Notes: generated by a model from the letters alone, not told the origin. Shown: positions 35,702 through 44,544, numbered from the stretch's first letter. The stretch: DNA of 64,000 bases from Bacillus sp. A301a_S52 (GCA_024701455.1 JABXYP010000001.1:1244001-1308000), one strand, 5' to 3'. A program made the numbers and translations.

Positions 35702-36961
35702 ATGCCAGTCAGTGCGTTAGGAGCTATTATTGCGTTAGTAATATCTATTATTCTTATTTTACGAAAAGTGCCCCCTGTCTATGCACTTGTCGCAGGAGCC
35801 TTAATTGGTGGTCTTGCAGGTGGAGCGGGTTTAACAGGAACAGTTGATCTTATGATGGGAGGGGCGCAAGGAATTATTCCTGCAGTCCTTAGAATTTTAG
35901 CTGCCGGAATTCTAGCCGGTGTACTCATTGAATCTGGCGCAGCTGCATCCATCGCCAAGGGAGTCGTCACAAAGCTGGGTGAAAAGAAAGCACTACTTGC
36001 CCTTGTATTGGCTACGATGGTCCTTACCGCTGTAGGAGTATTTGTAGATGTAGCCGTCATTACTGTGGCACCGATTGCCTTAGCGATTGCTTATAAGGCA
36101 GGTTTATCTCGAACCGCTATTTTATTAGCTATGGTCGGTGGGGGAAAAGCAGGGAATATTATGTCGCCTAACCCTAATACAATCGCTATTTCGGAGTCCT
36201 TTAATGTGCCATTGACTTCTGTTATGGCAGCGGGAATTATTCCAGCTATTTTTGGAGTTGCTGTCACTTATATATTAGCCAAGCGATTAGTTACTAAAGG
36301 AACGATGATCAAAGCAGAAGATATTGAACAATCTTCTGAAAAGGATCATCCATCACTGCTTGCTGCTATTGTGGCACCGCTTACAGCTATTCTATTACTC
36401 GTTCTTAGACCGACAGCTGGTATCGAAGTCGATCCGATGATAGCCTTGCCCGTAGGTGGTATTGCAGGCGCTCTCGCTATGGGGAAGATCAAACGATTAA
36501 ATGCATTCGTCATCACAGGGTTAGGAAAAATGTCAGCGGTAGCTGTTCTATTACTAGGGACGGGGACATTAGCCGGAATTATATCTAACTCAGGTTTACA
36601 ATATGTTTTAATCGATACTATTGAATTTGTTGGTTTGCCAAGCTATGCGTTGGCACCTGTCTCAGGTATCTTCATGTCGGGTGCTACAGCTTCGACTACA
36701 GCTGGAGCAGTGGTTGCAAGTGAAGTATTTAGTGGCACGTTATTAGAATTGGGTGTAGCCGGTCTCGCTGGTGCGGCAATGATACATGCGGGTGCAACAG
36801 TGCTTGACCATATGCCACACGGCAGCTTCTTCCACGCTACAGCAGGCAGCGTCCTCATGGGGATTCAAGAACGCCTAAAGCTTATTCCTTACGAGTCACT
36901 CGTTGGTTTGACGCTTGCCCTTATATCGACATTACTTTTCGGGGTATTCCAACTATTTTAA
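35702..36961 (+). CDS. GntP-family permease, probable glycerate transporter
   Basis: A 419-residue membrane protein of the gluconate:H+ symporter family with about twelve spans, Gly/Ala-rich blocks (ALVAGALIGGLAGGAGLTGTVDLMMGG, MVGGGKAGNIMSPNPNTIAISESF, GATASTTAGAVVASEVF) and a DHMPHGSFFHATAGSV block. ATG at 35702 has GGAGG upstream. Gluconate or glycerate are the family's usual substrates; the kinase 17 bp downstream makes glycerate the best guess. Probably transcribed with that kinase from a promoter between 35588 and 35700. Confidence 0.9.
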   Translation: MPVSALGAIIALVISIILILRKVPPVYALVAGALIGGLAGGAGLTGTVDLMMGGAQGIIPAVLRILAAGILAGVLIESGAAASIAKGVVTKLGEKKALLALVLATMVLTAVGVFVDVAVITVAPIALAIAYKAGLSRTAILLAMVGGGKAGNIMSPNPNTIAISESFNVPLTSVMAAGIIPAIFGVAVTYILAKRLVTKGTMIKAEDIEQSSEKDHPSLLAAIVAPLTAILLLVLRPTAGIEVDPMIALPVGGIAGALAMGKIKRLNAFVITGLGKMSAVAVLLLGTGTLAGIISNSGLQYVLIDTIEFVGLPSYALAPVSGIFMSGATASTTAGAVVASEVFSGTLLELGVAGLAGAAMIHAGATVLDHMPHGSFFHATAGSVLMGIQERLKLIPYESLVGLTLALISTLLFGVFQLF

Positions 36962-36978
36962 AGGGGGAGGAATTTAAA

Positions 36979-38121
36979 ATGAAAATTATCGTGGCGCCCG
37001 ATTCATTTAAAGAAACGCTGACAGCCCAGCAAGTGGCCAATGCGATAAAAACTGGACTGCAAAAAATTTGGCATGATGCGAATATCGTGACGTGTCCTAT
37101 GGCAGACGGTGGAGAAGGAACTGTCCAATCTTTAATAGATGCTACTGGGGGACGATTAGTAACGAAAATCGTTGAGGATCCGTTAGGCAGGAAGGTTGAA
37201 GCTAGTTTCGGTATTCTCGGTGATCATCAAACAGCCGTCATTGAAATGGCGTCAGCCTCTGGCATTCATCACGTGCCAAATGCATTAAAGGACCCAAAAA
37301 TAACGAGCTCTTATGGTACTGGTCAGCTCATTCAAGGAGCACTTGACCTTGGAATCAAAAAGCTTATTATCGGTATCGGTGGCAGTGCAACAAATGATGG
37401 TGGAGCAGGCATGTTTCAAGCTCTCGGTGGCTCTTTAAGGGATATTGATGGAAACGAGTTGAAGCAAGGCGGCATCAACTTGCAACAATTAGCGGCAATT
37501 AACATGAGTGGCTTAGATCCACGACTTAACGATGTGACAATACGCGTTGCCTGCGATGTGGATAACCCACTAACAGGACCTAATGGCGCTTCAGCAATCT
37601 ATGGTCCACAAAAGGGAGCGTCAGCTGATGACATAAAGAAGCTTGATGCAGCACTTCATCATTATGCGCAAGTGATTGAAAGAGAGCTCGGTCAACACGT
37701 GGATGAGGTCCAAGGTGCTGGAGCCGCTGGTGGTCTCGGGGCAGCCTTCCTTGCCTTCTTTCCAGCATCATTAGAAAAAGGGGGAGAAATTGTGTCTGAT
37801 GTGACAGGCCTTGAAGCCTATATTGAGCACGCTGACCTCGTCATAACGGGAGAAGGCGGTATTAATCACCAGACACAACATGGGAAAACCCCTGTTCACG
37901 TGGCACGTCTTGCCAAAAAATATCATCTTCCTGTTATCGCGATATGTGGAAGCATTGGTGAAGGTTATGAATCTGTCTATCATGAAGGCATTGACGCTGT
38001 TTTCAGTTCACTATCCGGCATTGTCACTTTTGACGATTTAAAGGGAGTCTCCCATGAATATCTTGAACAAACAGCAGAAAACATCGCCCGATTATGGAAC
38101 CTTGGTGAAAATAAAAAATGA
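36979..38121 (+). CDS. glxK: Glycerate kinase, GarK/GlxK type I family
   Basis: Phosphorylates D-glycerate, usually to 2-phosphoglycerate in this family, feeding lower glycolysis. A full-length 380-aa member with the N-terminus MKIIVAPDSFKETLTAQQVANAI, CPMADGGEGTVQSL, GIGGSATNDGGAGMFQALGG and a late VITGEGGINHQTQHGKTPVHVA. ATG at 36979 with AAGGGGGAGG upstream. It is last in the permease-kinase unit and followed by a strong terminator. Confidence 0.93.
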   Translation: MKIIVAPDSFKETLTAQQVANAIKTGLQKIWHDANIVTCPMADGGEGTVQSLIDATGGRLVTKIVEDPLGRKVEASFGILGDHQTAVIEMASASGIHHVPNALKDPKITSSYGTGQLIQGALDLGIKKLIIGIGGSATNDGGAGMFQALGGSLRDIDGNELKQGGINLQQLAAINMSGLDPRLNDVTIRVACDVDNPLTGPNGASAIYGPQKGASADDIKKLDAALHHYAQVIERELGQHVDEVQGAGAAGGLGAAFLAFFPASLEKGGEIVSDVTGLEAYIEHADLVITGEGGINHQTQHGKTPVHVARLAKKYHLPVIAICGSIGEGYESVYHEGIDAVFSSLSGIVTFDDLKGVSHEYLEQTAENIARLWNLGENKK

Positions 38122-38129
38122 TGCTTGAA

Positions 38130-38162
38130 AACTGATGAGAAAACGATCTCATCAGTTTTTTT
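38130..38162 (+). terminator. Terminator after glycerate kinase
   Basis: AACTGATGAG / CTCATCAGTT 10-bp perfect stem followed by TTTTT, 9 bp after the stop codon. Confidence 0.92.
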
Positions 38163-38232
38163 CATATACATTGCTACTTGAAAAAGAGCTCCAACAAAAA
38201 TATAGCCATAATAGTGAGTAAAATAAACTGAA

Positions 38233-38285
38233 TTTATTACAGAGAAGCGTCCGTAAACTTCCACTGAATGAAGGTTTGTTTTATT
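38233..38285 (-). repeat. Miniature end-joined derivative of the interspersed repeat
   Basis: Only about 53 bp: TTTATTACAGAGAAGCGTCCG joined almost directly to CCACTGAATGAAGGTTTGTT, that is, the two outer ends without the interior. It is an internal-deletion form of the family. The rest of the gap to the adenine deaminase leader shows no gene. Confidence 0.6.
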
Positions 38286-38563
38286 GAATAAGAAGACAAT
38301 GATCTACGACTAGTTGAAAAAAAGTTATATAGATCTTACATAAGCTAGCTGAAAAGAGTCGGGTAATGATCACTGTGAAATAACTTAACAATTTTAACAG
38401 TGGACGTAGATGTCTGACGACTATTTCGTTATAATAGTACTAATCAATTTATACAACCATAGCTTTACTTATAAAGCTTGCGACATTATACTCAGGAGAT
38501 ATGTCATTCAAGAGAGTGAACTCCGGTGAAGGCATGAATATACATTGAAGATTGATGATGACG

Positions 38564-38592
38564 AACGTCTTTGGCAGCAGGCCAGAGACGTT
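38564..38592 (+). promoter_or_regulatory. Hairpin in the adenine deaminase leader
   Basis: AACGTCTTTGGC / GCCAGAGACGTT 12-bp stem with one G-T pair, 24 bp before the start codon. It lies downstream of a TATAAT at 38430. No T-run follows, so it is more likely a leader structure than a terminator. It does not match a purine riboswitch. Confidence 0.45.
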
Positions 38593-38615
38593 TCATTAAA
38601 AAGGGGCGTTAGACG

Positions 38616-40358
38616 ATGGCAGAAAAAAAAGACTTAATTAATCGTATACATGTAGCAAATAAAGTAGCACCAGCAGATTTAGTTATAAAAAATGGTAAAA
38701 TCGTTAATGTCTTTACATTGGAAATTGAAGAAGGCGACGTGGCCATTTACAATGGAATGATTGTCGGAATAGGGAACTATGAAGGAAAAAAAGAAATTGA
38801 TGCAAAAGGAAAGTATGTTGTACCTGGATTAATAGATGGGCATGTACACATTGAATCTTCTATGGTTCCTCCCCATAAATTTTCCGATGTTGTGATCCCA
38901 CACGGTGTGACAACGGTCATTACTGATCCGCATGAGATCGCAAACGTCACAGGAACTGATGGTATACAATTTATGATTCAAGACTCAGAAAGAGTGCCTT
39001 TAGACGTTTTGTTTATGTTACCTTCTTGTGTGCCAGCGACACCGTTTGAACATTCAGGGGCTACACTTACAGCAGAAGATTTAGCCCCATTTTACGATCA
39101 CGAACGGGTGTTAGGATTAGCGGAGGTCATGGACTATCCATCAACAGCCGCTGGAGTCCCAGACATGATGGCAAAGCTTCATGACGCCCTAAGTAAGGAA
39201 AAGCTTATTGACGGACATGGAGCAGGACTCGATGCTGAAGCTATGAATGTATATGGGACAGCTAGAATTACAACGGATCATGAGTGTACGACAGCTGAGG
39301 AAGCAGCTGAACGGATAAAAAAAGGCCTTTATGTCCTTATAAGAGAAGGGTCTGCTGCGAAGGATTTACAAGCGCTTATACCGCAAGTGAACGCTACTAA
39401 CGCTCGCCGTTTCTTATTTTGCACCGATGACAAGCACCTTGATGAGTTGATAGCAGAAGGGAGCATTGATGCGAATATCCGTTTAGCAGTAAAACATGGT
39501 CTCGATCCACTACTCGCTATCCAGCTTGCTACGTTAAACGCTGCAGAATGTTACGGTTTAAAAACGAAGGGGGCAATAGCACCAGGTTATTTAGCTGATC
39601 TCTTATTAGTTAATGATCTAGACTCATTCACGATTTCACATGTCTTCAAAAATGGAGAATTGGTAGCTGAAGATGGTAAGGCATTACCGGAGGATGTGGA
39701 TGAACGTCATCTGCCAGAAAAGTTAACTAATACTGTTAACACACCCGAGGTTAACTTAGAAAAATTAGCAATTCCTGCATCCAGTTTAGGTCAGGCATAT
39801 GCCATTAAACTACAGCCAAACAGCCTCGTAACGGAAAAAATAATTGTGGAACCGCCTCAGTATAAAGGGAACTTTATCAGCTCGCCTGCGGACGGCCTGC
39901 TTAAATTGGCAGTTATAGAACGCCATCATCAAACAGGGAATATTGGGTTGGGCTTTATTCAGGGATTAGGGCTTAAAGAAGGTGCCATAGCCTTAACAGT
40001 TGCTCACGATTCACATAACCTTGTCGTAGCGGGAGCCGATGACAAAGATATGTTAATAGCGATTAACGAAGTTGAAAAAATGAAGGGCGGTATGGTCATT
40101 GTCAAGCACGGGGAACCGATTGCTTCATTACCATTAACAATTGCAGGTCTCATGTCGGCAAGTTCGATAGAAGAGACATTAGCCAAAATGAAAGGCGTAG
40201 ATGAAGCTTTAGTAGAGCTAGGCTTTATAAGGAATTTTAATCCGTTCTCTGCCTTATCATTCATGTGTCTGCCCGTTATTCCTCAATTGAAACTGACAGA
40301 TATGGGCTACTTTGATTGCACATTAGGTACCCACTTAAACATTGCAGTCGAAAAGTGA
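38616..40358 (+). CDS. adeC: Adenine deaminase
   Basis: Deaminates adenine to hypoxanthine for purine salvage or nitrogen acquisition. A 580-aa amidohydrolase-superfamily protein with metal-binding blocks GLIDGHVHIESSMVPP and HGVTTVITDPHEIANVTG, then FCTDDKHLDELI and the C-terminal substrate domain with GGMVIVKHGEPIASLPL and FMCLPVIPQLKLTDMGYFD. ATG at 38616 has AAGGGGCG upstream. Length and motifs fit the Bacillus AdeC/Ade family. It is monocistronic, with a structured leader of its own. Confidence 0.94.
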   Translation: MAEKKDLINRIHVANKVAPADLVIKNGKIVNVFTLEIEEGDVAIYNGMIVGIGNYEGKKEIDAKGKYVVPGLIDGHVHIESSMVPPHKFSDVVIPHGVTTVITDPHEIANVTGTDGIQFMIQDSERVPLDVLFMLPSCVPATPFEHSGATLTAEDLAPFYDHERVLGLAEVMDYPSTAAGVPDMMAKLHDALSKEKLIDGHGAGLDAEAMNVYGTARITTDHECTTAEEAAERIKKGLYVLIREGSAAKDLQALIPQVNATNARRFLFCTDDKHLDELIAEGSIDANIRLAVKHGLDPLLAIQLATLNAAECYGLKTKGAIAPGYLADLLLVNDLDSFTISHVFKNGELVAEDGKALPEDVDERHLPEKLTNTVNTPEVNLEKLAIPASSLGQAYAIKLQPNSLVTEKIIVEPPQYKGNFISSPADGLLKLAVIERHHQTGNIGLGFIQGLGLKEGAIALTVAHDSHNLVVAGADDKDMLIAINEVEKMKGGMVIVKHGEPIASLPLTIAGLMSASSIEETLAKMKGVDEALVELGFIRNFNPFSALSFMCLPVIPQLKLTDMGYFDCTLGTHLNIAVEK

Positions 40359-40390
40359 TGATGAGTGTAAGAAAAGGCTGTTTTTTTCAT

Positions 40391-40610
40391 ATAAAACGAA
40401 CCTTCAATCAGTGGGAGTTTTCGTTCTTCTTCCACTGATAAGGAACACAAGCTAACGTCTTCGCGTCCTGCGAAAACGCTTGTGTGACCAACAACATCCT
40501 GTTGGCCCGAGTTAATCAGGGCATTAGCGTCCGTTCTCTCCCGGCTAAATAGAGTTAGCTCTCCTCTCTAGTTTGAGCTGGGAGTTTTACGTAGGCTTAA
40601 CTGTGATAAA
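40391..40610 (+). repeat. Full-length interspersed structured repeat, copy 4
   Basis: About 220 bp from ATAAAACGAACCTTCAATC to GGCTTAACTGTGATAAA. It differs from the others by an extra ACA in the CCAACAACATCCTGTTGG hairpin, lengthening its loop while keeping the stem. It follows the adenine deaminase gene. Confidence 0.87.
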
Positions 40611-40722
40611 TTAGCGAGCTAATTAAACCATTAACAAATCAGGATACAGATTTAAACGCATTGACTGAAGTATCGGCTAAAGCAGATACTTCACTGGGCG
40701 CTGAAGCAAGTAGCACAATTAG

Positions 40723-40752
40723 AAAAAGGCACCCCATGTCGGGTGCCTTTTT
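40723..40752. terminator. Bidirectional terminator between adeC and the peptide gene
   Basis: AAAAAGGCACCC / GGGTGCCTTTTT perfect stem with a 6-base loop. A-runs and T-runs on both sides allow use from either strand. It lies 11 bp after the stop codon of the minus-strand peptide gene and probably ends that operon. Confidence 0.92.
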
Positions 40753-40763
40753 CTATTAAGTTA

Positions 40764-40886
40764 TTACCATACGATTGGAGCTTGCCTTGTATGTGTGGAA
40801 TCAAATTGTTCAGTTTGTGCCGTTAGAGAAAGGGCACCTCCAACAAGAACCACAACAGTTAATAATACAGCTAATTTCTTTTTCAT
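40764..40886 (-). CDS. Candidate RRNPP signal-peptide precursor (40 aa)
   Basis: A small secreted pro-peptide: a Lys-rich n-region (MKKK), a hydrophobic core of about 18 residues and a likely signal peptidase site after SLTA, leaving 17 residues, QTEQFDSTHTRQAPIVW. The hydrophobic C-terminus (about APIVW to TRQAPIVW) would be the mature signal by analogy with PapR and NprX. ATG at 40886 starts one base after the receptor's stop codon (TAAcATG), and its AAGGAGAG lies inside the receptor's 3' end, so translation is coupled. A terminator follows. The processing site is inferred. Confidence 0.72.
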   Translation of the reverse strand: MKKKLAVLLTVVVLVGGALSLTAQTEQFDSTHTRQAPIVW

Positions 40887-40887
40887 G

Positions 40888-42186
40888 TTAATCTCTCCTT
40901 GCATAAGATTTTTTGTAAACATCGACTTCCATGCGCAAATATTCATTTGCTTTTTTATACTGCCTTTTTTTAGAATAGTACTGACTAAAGTCAGTAACGG
41001 CATCTTCAACAAATCCCCAAAGTTTATTATTGTAAAGGTAACTTAAAGCTTTGTCAGTTTTTTCTTCATAAGCTTTTTCATTACCGAGTGCGTAGTCTAA
41101 CTTAGCTTCATAAACGAGTAATTGGTAATAATGGTGTTCAGAGAAGCAATAATCATCAGCTTTATTTAAATATTCGCGCATCTCATGATATTTCCCAGCT
41201 AATAAATGTGTTTGAACTAACCAGTGATATGAATAGTAGCTATGGTTAGGAACGAAATTACCATTGTTCTTCTTAATCTCTCGTTCTCTTATAGCAAGAC
41301 TTTGTTTAAAAGATGCAATACTAGAAAGATAATCTTTTTCATCCACCTGAAGCATGCCGAGTGTATGTAGTAAATCCGCTTCTTCTCTCACACAATTGTG
41401 CTCACGGGCAATCGACAATCCTTTTTCTAGTGCATGATGTGCTTGATCGTATTCTTTCAATTCTATCAAAATCTGTCCTTTTATCGTGTGACAATCGATT
41501 GTTTTAGAAATTTGATTGACATTCTCGAAGAGTTCCATTACTTCATTAATATAAAATAAAGCACGATAATAATCATTCATCACATAAAAAAGTTGTGCAC
41601 AGTTGAATTTAGTTCTAGCTGTATCGATATCACGAGAAACATGTTTTAAAGCATTTAAATAATAATAGTAGCTTTTAGAGTAGTCCCCGTTTAAATAATA
41701 CTTAAGCCCATTAACAAAATGGTAATAAAAACGCGTTGATTTTGATAGATTTTTTTCATCAAAATCTTCCATGTAAAAAGAAATATGTTTGTAAATGTTG
41801 TCTGCTTCTTCTAGGTCAAACTTTTTTAAACTATGGTGACATTGGATTAAAAGGTATTGTAATTCTTGCTCTAACGACGGAATAAATGCAAAATCTTGTT
41901 CATGTCTAGTGTGAAAAGCTTCTGCATCAGCTAAAGAGCTCTCTAACGAAAGTTGGTAAGCACCTAATAATTTTTCCACTCGCATAGAGTAATGATCATG
42001 ATGGGTGAAGTAATCGGTAGGAACTTTTAAACGCAACGCTAGCAACCTTAGTATATCGTAGGAGGCGTCATATCGTCCACTTTCTATATTACTATAATGA
42101 GAAGGTGAGACGATGCCTTTACACAAATCTGTCTGTGTAAGTCCCTTTAATTGCCGATAAAACCTAATTCTTTTGCCAATATCCAA
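40888..42186 (-). CDS. RRNPP-family HTH-TPR peptide receptor (NprR/PlcR-like)
   Basis: A 432-aa regulator. Residues about 5-60 form an XRE-type HTH (IGKRIRFYRQLKGLTQTDLCKGIVSPSHYSNIESGRYDAS); the rest is alpha-helical with TPR-like repeats rich in Tyr, such as YYHFVNGLKYYLNGDYSKSYYYYLNAL and DQAHHALEKGLSIA. HTH plus about nine TPRs and this length match NprR more than PlcR (about 285 aa). TTG at 42186 has AGGAGGGG upstream. It is followed directly by a secreted peptide gene and preceded, 59 bp away, by thiE. In this family the imported peptide binds the TPRs and changes DNA binding. Confidence 0.87.
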   Translation of the reverse strand: MDIGKRIRFYRQLKGLTQTDLCKGIVSPSHYSNIESGRYDASYDILRLLALRLKVPTDYFTHHDHYSMRVEKLLGAYQLSLESSLADAEAFHTRHEQDFAFIPSLEQELQYLLIQCHHSLKKFDLEEADNIYKHISFYMEDFDEKNLSKSTRFYYHFVNGLKYYLNGDYSKSYYYYLNALKHVSRDIDTARTKFNCAQLFYVMNDYYRALFYINEVMELFENVNQISKTIDCHTIKGQILIELKEYDQAHHALEKGLSIAREHNCVREEADLLHTLGMLQVDEKDYLSSIASFKQSLAIREREIKKNNGNFVPNHSYYSYHWLVQTHLLAGKYHEMREYLNKADDYCFSEHHYYQLLVYEAKLDYALGNEKAYEEKTDKALSYLYNNKLWGFVEDAVTDFSQYYSKKRQYKKANEYLRMEVDVYKKSYARRD

Positions 42187-42215
42187 TAAAATCCCCTCCT
42201 AACGTTGTTTAATGA

Positions 42216-42227
42216 TATGTTTTCATA
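42216..42227. promoter_or_regulatory. Palindromic TATG-N4-CATA site before the receptor gene
   Basis: TATGTTTTCATA lies between thiE and the receptor, 30 bp upstream of the receptor start. The half-sites TATG/CATA are those of the PlcR box, but the spacing is 4 instead of 8. It may be an autoregulatory operator. Unproven. Confidence 0.35.
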
Positions 42228-42244
42228 CGAAACTTTTGGTAGTA

Positions 42245-42907
42245 TTAAAATTTGTTAACAATTGATTTGTTGAATCTAGCGGCAGCTTCAGCTGGTGAGG
42301 ATGCCCCGGCTATGGCCGAAATGACAGACACGCCGTTGGCACCTGCTGCTAGTATAGGAGGAGTGTTATCAGCTGTGATGCCACCTATGGCAACGATAGG
42401 AATAGTCAACCCTCTTTGCCGGAATTCTTTAATTCTCTCAGGTCCACATACGTCATCTGCATCATCTTTTGAAGAGGTCTCATACATGGGACCAGTCCCA
42501 ATATAGGTTGCCCCGTCTTTTATGGCTTGTTTTGCATCGGCTAACGTGTTGGCAGATACACCAAGAATCTTGTCTCTGCCAATTTTCTCTCGAACGGAAG
42601 CGGCGCTTTCATCACCTTGTCCCACATGGATGCCATCTGCATTAAGTTTAACAGCCAATGTTACATCGTCATTAATAATAAAGGGGATGTGATGTTCTTG
42701 GCAAATCGCTTGTAATTCACAGGCTAATGCCAGTTTTTTTTCCCCAGTCAGACTGTTTGTACCTTTTTCGCGAAATTGAAACATTGTAATACCACCTGAA
42801 ATCGCTTCTCGTAAAATTGTTGGAAGTGGACGATTCACATTCGTGCTACCGCAAATGAAATAAAGACGTAAGCGAGATTTGACGTCATCTTGTGTGTACA
42901 CGCTCAT
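42245..42907 (-). CDS. thiE: Thiamine phosphate synthase
   Basis: Joins HMP-pyrophosphate and HET-phosphate to thiamine phosphate. A TIM-barrel protein of 220 aa with LYFICGSTN, FQFREKGTNSLTGEKKLALA, FIINDDVTLAVKLNADGIHVGQGDESA and GTGPMYETSSKDDA...VAIGGIT. ATG at 42907 overlaps the thiD stop as ATGA. It is last of a thiM-thiD-thiE operon under a TPP riboswitch. No terminator is evident before the RRNPP receptor gene 59 bp later. Confidence 0.94.
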   Translation of the reverse strand: MSVYTQDDVKSRLRLYFICGSTNVNRPLPTILREAISGGITMFQFREKGTNSLTGEKKLALACELQAICQEHHIPFIINDDVTLAVKLNADGIHVGQGDESAASVREKIGRDKILGVSANTLADAKQAIKDGATYIGTGPMYETSSKDDADDVCGPERIKEFRQRGLTIPIVAIGGITADNTPPILAAGANGVSVISAIAGASSPAEAAARFNKSIVNKF

Positions 42908-43734
42908 TCAGTGATCACCTCCAATTCATGTAATGGTTCATTGTAGAAACGTGGGGCAGCATGATTCGTCGGGCCAGGCCCTTTGCCAACAGCAAAACCA
43001 TGTTTAATCGCTACATGGATAAATGTCTTCGCTTCTTTAACAGCGTCTATTAAAGGGAGACCTTTAGCTAAGTGTGCTGTAATTGCGGCGGCATATGTAC
43101 AGCCAGTCCCGTGGGTATGACGGGTGTTGAGTCGTGGAACTGATAAGTAAACATAAGTCGTTCCATCATAAAACAGGTCAACAATTTTAGTTTCATCAAG
43201 ATGATGACCGCCTTTAATTAATACGGCACGAGCTCCCATCTCGTACATCATTTTGGCTGCTTCTTTTCGTTGTTCCAAAGTGGTTAAGGAGCGACCAGTA
43301 ATTTCTGTAGCTTCAGGAATGTTTGGCGTAATAATTGTTGCTAACGGAAATAGTTGTGTTTTAAGTGCCTCAATGGCATCGTCTTGGAGAAGTTTCGCTC
43401 CTGATGTAGATACCATGACAGGATCAATAACTAAATTTGTCCAATTATAATTAGCGGCTTTTTCAGCAACGATTTTAATCGTCGGTTCGTCAAACAACAT
43501 GCCGGTTTTGACCGCATCAGCACCAATATCATCCGCCACAGCTGTAATCTGTTGCGAGATACCTTCGGGTGGGACAGGATACACCCCGCTGACGCCTTGA
43601 CTGTTTTGTGCTGTGATAGCAGTAATCGCACTCATACCAAACACATCTAGTTCCTGAAAGGTTTTTAGGTCTGCTTGAATGCCCGCTCCGCCTCCACTAT
43701 CAGATCCGGCAATTGTAAGAGCTTTAGGTAGCAT
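42904..43734 (-). CDS. thiD: Hydroxymethylpyrimidine/phosphomethylpyrimidine kinase
   Basis: Phosphorylates HMP twice to HMP-pyrophosphate. A ribokinase-like protein of 276 aa starting MLPKALTIAGSDSGGGAGIQADLKTF, with AVKTGMLF, DPVMVSTSGAKLL and the C-terminal anion-hole/catalytic RHTHGTGCTYAAAIT. ATG at 43734 is 12 bp after thiM, with a GGAGG-type site. It lies between thiM and thiE. Confidence 0.95.
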   Translation of the reverse strand: MLPKALTIAGSDSGGGAGIQADLKTFQELDVFGMSAITAITAQNSQGVSGVYPVPPEGISQQITAVADDIGADAVKTGMLFDEPTIKIVAEKAANYNWTNLVIDPVMVSTSGAKLLQDDAIEALKTQLFPLATIITPNIPEATEITGRSLTTLEQRKEAAKMMYEMGARAVLIKGGHHLDETKIVDLFYDGTTYVYLSVPRLNTRHTHGTGCTYAAAITAHLAKGLPLIDAVKEAKTFIHVAIKHGFAVGKGPGPTNHAAPRFYNEPLHELEVITE

Positions 43735-43746
43735 TATGTTGTCCTC

Positions 43747-44544
43747 CTAAGAATGAATCGAGATGAGTTGCTCAATATCTTCTGGTTTTAAGTCATAAAG
43801 GGCGTCGAGAAAGTGCATTTGAAAATGGCCAGGCCCCATATTGTCACGACGTGTTGCAGCATGTTCAGCGGCTACCCCATAAAAGCCAATGGCAGCGGTG
43901 GCAGCTTCGACGACATTATCATGGACAGCAATAAAAGCACCTGTGACAGCACTTAATAAACAACCAGCTCCCGTAATTTTGGATTGAAGAGAATGACCAT
44001 TTTCAACGGTGTATGTCGTGTGGCCATCGGTAATGACATCTGTTTTTCCGGTAAGTGCCGTCACGGTTTTCCATTTTAATGCAACATTTTTTGCAATCTC
44101 AGCCACATCAGCTACTTTAGCAGTCGAATCGACACCTTTCATTTTGACACTCTGATCTGAAAGGTTAGCAATTTCGCTAGCATTACCCCGTATAAGCGTA
44201 ATATCAAGCTCGTTTAATAATCGTTGGACCGTTTCTGTTCGATAAGGTGTCGCCCCAGCACCTACTGGATCAAGGATAATAGGAACACCTGCTTTATTTG
44301 CTGCTTTACCTGCAAGAAGCATGGCGTTAACAACCGGTTTAGTTAACGTGCCAATATTGATGACTAGCGCTTGTGACACACTTGCCATATCGGCTACTTC
44401 TTCTTCAGCATATGCCATAACAGGACTAGCACCGAGGGCATAAAGGCCATTTGCTGTGAAATTTGTTACCACCACATTTGTAATGTTGTGGATAAGCGGA
44501 GATTTTTCTTGAATAATGTTTCGTAATTCATTAACAGGTAACAT
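43747..44544 (-). CDS. thiM: Hydroxyethylthiazole kinase
   Basis: Phosphorylates the thiazole moiety (HET) for salvage. A 265-aa ribokinase-like protein with PLIHNITNVVVTNFTANGLYALGASPVMAYA, LDPVGAGATPYRT and KITGAGCLLSAVTGAFIA (catalytic Cys variant GAGC). First gene after the TPP riboswitch; ATG at 44544 has GAAAGGGG upstream. The operon is a salvage set (thiM, thiD, thiE); no thiC or thiG is present here. Confidence 0.95.
   Translation of the reverse strand: MLPVNELRNIIQEKSPLIHNITNVVVTNFTANGLYALGASPVMAYAEEEVADMASVSQALVINIGTLTKPVVNAMLLAGKAANKAGVPIILDPVGAGATPYRTETVQRLLNELDITLIRGNASEIANLSDQSVKMKGVDSTAKVADVAEIAKNVALKWKTVTALTGKTDVITDGHTTYTVENGHSLQSKITGAGCLLSAVTGAFIAVHDNVVEAATAAIGFYGVAAEHAATRRDNMGPGHFQMHFLDALYDLKPEDIEQLISIHS

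Noticed and set aside
38461..38560. Purine riboswitch before adenine deaminase
   Set aside because: The conserved loop and junction sequences of the purine aptamer are missing, although ATATG-like text is present.
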